Shown: piece after piece, positions 30,079 through 33,051 of the stretch | How positions within the stretch are numbered: the stretch's first letter is position 1 | How the letters are laid out: each line of letters begins with the position of its first letter | Assembly (NCBI GenBank): GCA_900660155.1 | Contig: CABFPE010001480.1 | Location: 1-33,051 of the forward strand | DNA: 33,051 nt | Direction of reading: 5' to 3' | Source: Hofstenia miamia | Lineage: Eukaryota > Xenacoelomorpha > Acoela > Hofsteniidae | Made by a program: the position numbers and the translations under genes | Notes under the pieces: model-generated | What the model was told of the DNA's origin: nothing | The model's database searches: none | What the model saw: the letters and a program-made list of their open reading frames with translations, nothing else

Positions 30079-31311
30079 GTCGAACCAAAACAAACTTTTT
30101 TTAAATTTGAAAGATTTCCTAAACGAAATATCATTTTTAACAACTATCACGGAATGCCATGTTGTAGACATCAACTTCAAATAATGTTATTTATTAAAAA
30201 TAATTATTGATTAAAAATATTGTCAAAAATCGATTGGCTACGTTGTCAAGTCTCGGATATTTTTTTACTGTCGTTGACAATCTCGGTACTTCATTAAATC
30301 AAGTCAAAAATATTAATATAAAAAATACTGGGAAAAATGTTATTTGTTTGAAATGTATTTGTTTTTACTGCATGTGATGTGAACACCGTTACAAAGTCTG
30401 AAATACGATCTGACCTGGCAAAAATGAAATTTTCTGTAATACGAATGGGAAATTTAGAATATGTTAATTCTCTATATAAGGATTACAATATTTGCGAAAC
30501 TTAGCGATCGGGAAAATGTGATTTTTTGAGCAATTTGTACAAGAAGCATTGAAAATCAGTTAAAGAGAATCTTTAACAGTTTCTAAATGTAGTACATGTT
30601 CATTGAATTGAATATATTTCATGAGAGTGACGTAATATTTTCTAAAACAAAACAACAGGCTTACTGAATTTTATAAGGATGTGACTAAAAGGCATAAAAT
30701 GCCAAGAAATCAAATTTTCTTGGACAGACCAGCCGCTCGATGCATTAGAACATTTCTCCAAAGAATTTCTAATGTTTCCCAAACTAAGGAAATGTCTTTT
30801 CTTAATTGAAAAGCTTACTAATATAATCTACGAATGTTTTTAAGTTGATTAAAGTTATAGGATTACGGTGTCATTATGCATTTGATTATATTTATTTTTA
30901 AGTTGTGTTTTCTACGCACAACTTGATTTTACTAGGTAAGTGCTTGAATAAATTTAACAAATAATGGAAATTTCGGCTTTACAAAATATTGCATCTTCAG
31001 TGAAAAATCAAAACATGCATCGTTAGCACTGAAACAATCAAAGTCGATTTTTCATTGCAATATTTCTATTGGCTGCTTTTAAATATTTCCGCATTTGCTA
31101 AGCTGTTGCTAAAAGGCATGGGAATTATGTGGGCAGGTTCCTGTAGAATTCAATTAGGAACCTCTTGACATTTATAATGAAGAGCCTATCAAGCTTTTTC
31201 AGAAGCCTGAATTACTCAAACTCAGTTGGCCGAAAAATAGAAAAATAATAAGAATTAAGCATATTGAGTTGGTGGTATTTTAATGATTTTGAAAAAAAAT
31301 GCAAAGTTTAC
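30079..31311. other. AT-rich, nothing recognised
   Basis: No protein-like frame or repeat was found on either strand. Confidence 0.45.
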
Positions 31312-31488
31312 CTGATAAATGCGATTTTGGAGATTTCGGTTTACGATTAGAGATAGAGAGATTTAGCCAGTCAAAATCCCTTTTGAAAACCTGACGGCGG
31401 GACATTCCACTATGTCGCCCCCTTGCGTACGCTACTATGCATATGCAATACAATTTGCGAAGAAACCGGTTTTGACTATCAGTCAAAA
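31312..31488 (-). CDS. Candidate exon or GC-rich repeat end (doubtful)
   Basis: The minus-strand frame ends at a consensus donor CAG then GTAAAC (31306-31311). It reads RFLRKLYCICIVAYARGRHS, then GMSRRQVFKRDFDWLNLSIS and NRKPKSPKSHLS. No convincing acceptor opens it in frame. The GC-rich core (31395-31432, with cattccactatgtcgccccc) looks like a transposon end. Either reading is possible. Confidence 0.25.
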
Positions 31489-31568
31489 TATCTTACAATA
31501 GTCAAATTATTTGACTAATAGACAAAAGAATGCAAAACCGCAATTTTGACTATAGTTAAAAGACTATT
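31470..31568. repeat. Cluster of three short palindromes around TTTGACTA
   Basis: ttttgact-atc-agtcaaaa (31470-31488) and tagtcaaa-tta-tttgacta (31499-31517) have perfect 8-base arms with 3-base loops. ttttgactatagttaaaa (about 31551) is nearly palindromic. A further agtcaaaa lies at 31368. They could be paired binding sites or cruciform-forming repeats. Confidence 0.6.
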
Positions 31569-32395
31569 CATATTGCACCCCTTACCTCATAAAATTAACA
31601 ATATTATGCCTTTCTAATTTAATATTTGCTAAAATTTTATCTGACTAGTACATGTACCCGCTGGAGACAAGTACTGAATGAAGTTTGAATAAAGATTTTC
31701 CCTTTAATGATTTTTGAACTTTCACTCAAACTTATTACTTTCTTCACCACCTATTTTTTATCAAATAAACAACCTTAAGATGTAGAGTATGTTACTCTTA
31801 ATAGAGCTAATTAGGCCCACTAAAAAAACTGCGTAATTTGCGCATTCTTCAAATTTTCATTTTTTCACCAGATTATTTTATATATATTTTATATATTTAT
31901 TAGGGTGTCATTGTTTTATAATGATATAGAAAAGCGAAACATTATTTATTTTCTTGGTTTGAATTTATTTGCATTACCGTTTTAGACACTAGATGGCATT
32001 TTGTAATAATATGGATTATTGTTTATCAAAAAAATTTGGAAGGCATTCATGAAGATTTTTATAAAATTTTAAAGTAGCTACAAAACGTTTCAATGATTGT
32101 TAGCAAATGCAGCTATATTTCAATTATCATTTGCAGATTGCTATTGCACCTTCAGCTTAGCAATGACGTTTTTTGAGAGCTCTTCAAAAATATCACAGCG
32201 TGAATAGATTACAAGAAAAATAAGTTTATTGATTACGTTGTAGCAATGAACTATTCGTTAAGTTATTCCGGTATAATATGAAACATAAGAATCAGTTCTG
32301 AAGTCCCAACGCAGATATAAGTAGTATTTAATATTGTAATTATTTCATAAGTGCAAATTTTCATTGTCTTAACATTGGGGTTCTAAATTTTGCAG
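31569..32395. other. AT-rich, nothing recognised
   Basis: The fragment acactagatggca near 31987 resembles the CTAGTGG-type pieces at 5.46 and 6.77 kb. No gene is seen. Confidence 0.4.
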
Positions 32396-32598
32396 AATAA
32401 AATTTGGAGTGATCGTTTTGAATTTCTCGAGTTGCTAAATTGGAGATTCTTAATGTTAATTCCTGTTGTGTGGAATATAAACGATTGCTCAGACATATAT
32501 AACAGCCCTACCGATCCTTTGTATATCATAGATTATGTAGAAGAAAAAAGTGATCTTTTATTTCAGAAACCTTATATGATGTCAAATTTGATCATTGT
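32396..32598 (+). CDS. Candidate exon, unknown protein
   Basis: Acceptor ctaaattttgcag ends at 32395 and a GTAAAG donor starts at 32599. The frame is open for 67 codons: NKIWSDRFEFLELLNWRFLM, then LIPVVWNINDCSDIYNSPTD and VEEKSDLLFQKPYM. It starts in phase 0. Three Trp and an acidic tail make it unlike background translation. No partner exon identified. Family not recognised. Confidence 0.4.
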
Positions 32599-33016
32599 GT
32601 AAAGCACGAGTGAGAGATTTAAATCCTGGATCACATTTTTTGCAGTATGCTATATATGTTCTTAGCAGTACCACGTTGAGACAAAACCCTACTTATTTAT
32701 TATTAGGAATAATATACGTAAATTTATTGTCACATATTACAACCAACACATTAAGTATGCTTTTTGATATTTATGATATTTGTATTTCATATGTATAGAT
32801 AATACTTCAAAATCTTGCTAAAATTTGTTAGAAAGGTGAAGGTTTTGTAGAAAGAAATTGTCCAAACATTCAAAATATCGAAATTCAGTAAATTTTCCCA
32901 AATAACATATTACTTTTGCATGCAATGTTTCTTTGGGCTATTCAGGATAGAAAGGGGGGTTCCACAACAACCATCACAACAAAGTGATTGCAATTTTTAT
33001 TGAGAACATAATTTTT

Positions 33017-33017
<1 letters not shown>
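32599..33017. other. AT-rich, possible tRNA-like scrap
   Basis: On the minus strand ccaggatttaaatctctcac (about 32630-32611) vaguely resembles a tRNA T-arm or B-box region, as in tRNA-derived SINEs. No full cloverleaf could be drawn. Confidence 0.3.

Positions 33018-33051
<34 letters not shown>
33018..33051. repeat. (TA)n microsatellite at window end
   Basis: Alternating TA running to the last base, so its length is cut by the window. Confidence 0.95.

Noticed and set aside
32595..32798. ORF beginning MCKARVRDLNPGSHFLQYAI
   Set aside because: Looks like translated tRNA- or SINE-type sequence rather than a gene, and no cloverleaf could be completed.
1..33051. CRISPR arrays, operons, riboswitches or ribosome binding sites
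   Set aside because: No regularly spaced repeats of that kind and no bacterial gene organisation; the sequence is eukaryotic.
1..33051. Endogenous virus or LTR retrotransposon
   Set aside because: No long terminal repeats, integrase, protease or capsid-like motifs were recognised. All reverse-transcriptase traces are of the non-LTR type.

Overview
The window looks like nuclear DNA of an animal, probably an invertebrate. It is strongly AT-rich (by eye about 70 percent or more), has long (TA)n and (TAA)n microsatellites, no operon-like gene packing, and almost no long open frames. What coding sequence there is comes as short exon-like islands with GT/AG boundaries, or as decayed transposon protein remnants. 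A class A GPCR gene and three non-LTR retrotransposon pieces fit a metazoan; I cannot fix the phylum from sequence alone.

Layout. 0-4.6 kb: a degenerate tandem repeat, two copies of a dispersed repeat, and a minus-strand rhodopsin-like GPCR gene. Its first two coding exons (4380-4589 and 3939-4094) are well supported, with TM1 to TM3, correct landmark residues and phase-matched splice sites. Further downstream exons on the minus strand are only tentative. 4.7-6.3 kb: three phase-compatible plus-strand exon candidates of an unrecognised alpha-helical protein, with further isolated exon candidates at 9.65, 12.25 and 13.15 kb. 10.8-11.6 kb: an internally deleted mariner element with perfect 28-bp terminal inverted repeats and TA at both flanks.

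14.7-19.1 kb: two non-LTR retrotransposons head to head. A minus-strand 3' fragment ends in a (TAA)n tail. A plus-strand decayed CR1/Jockey-like element carries a PHD-like ORF1, an AP endonuclease and a reverse transcriptase with YADD. Just after it (19.1-19.55 kb) lies an unidentified broken coding remnant. 20-25 kb has a less AT-skewed composition, a third LINE 3' fragment (minus, 23.4-23.8 kb) and an uncharacterised 209-codon coiled-coil ORF (24.3-24.9 kb).

25.7-29.5 kb is a repeat mosaic. A roughly 670-bp MITE-like element with imperfect terminal inverted repeats embedded in (TA)n holds seven copies of a GGCGCTTTGTAC-type motif in both orientations. A 264-bp piece of it is repeated base for base 2950 bp downstream, next to fragments also found at 1.35 and 3.1-3.4 kb. 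29.5-33 kb has three weak exon candidates and a cluster of small palindromes around TTTGACTA.

No functional linkage between the genes can be claimed. The GPCR and the 4.7-kb exon set are divergently oriented about 170 bp apart; everything else is repeats or isolated exons. All exon calls were made by reading splice sites and frames by eye, with no transcript or homology search.
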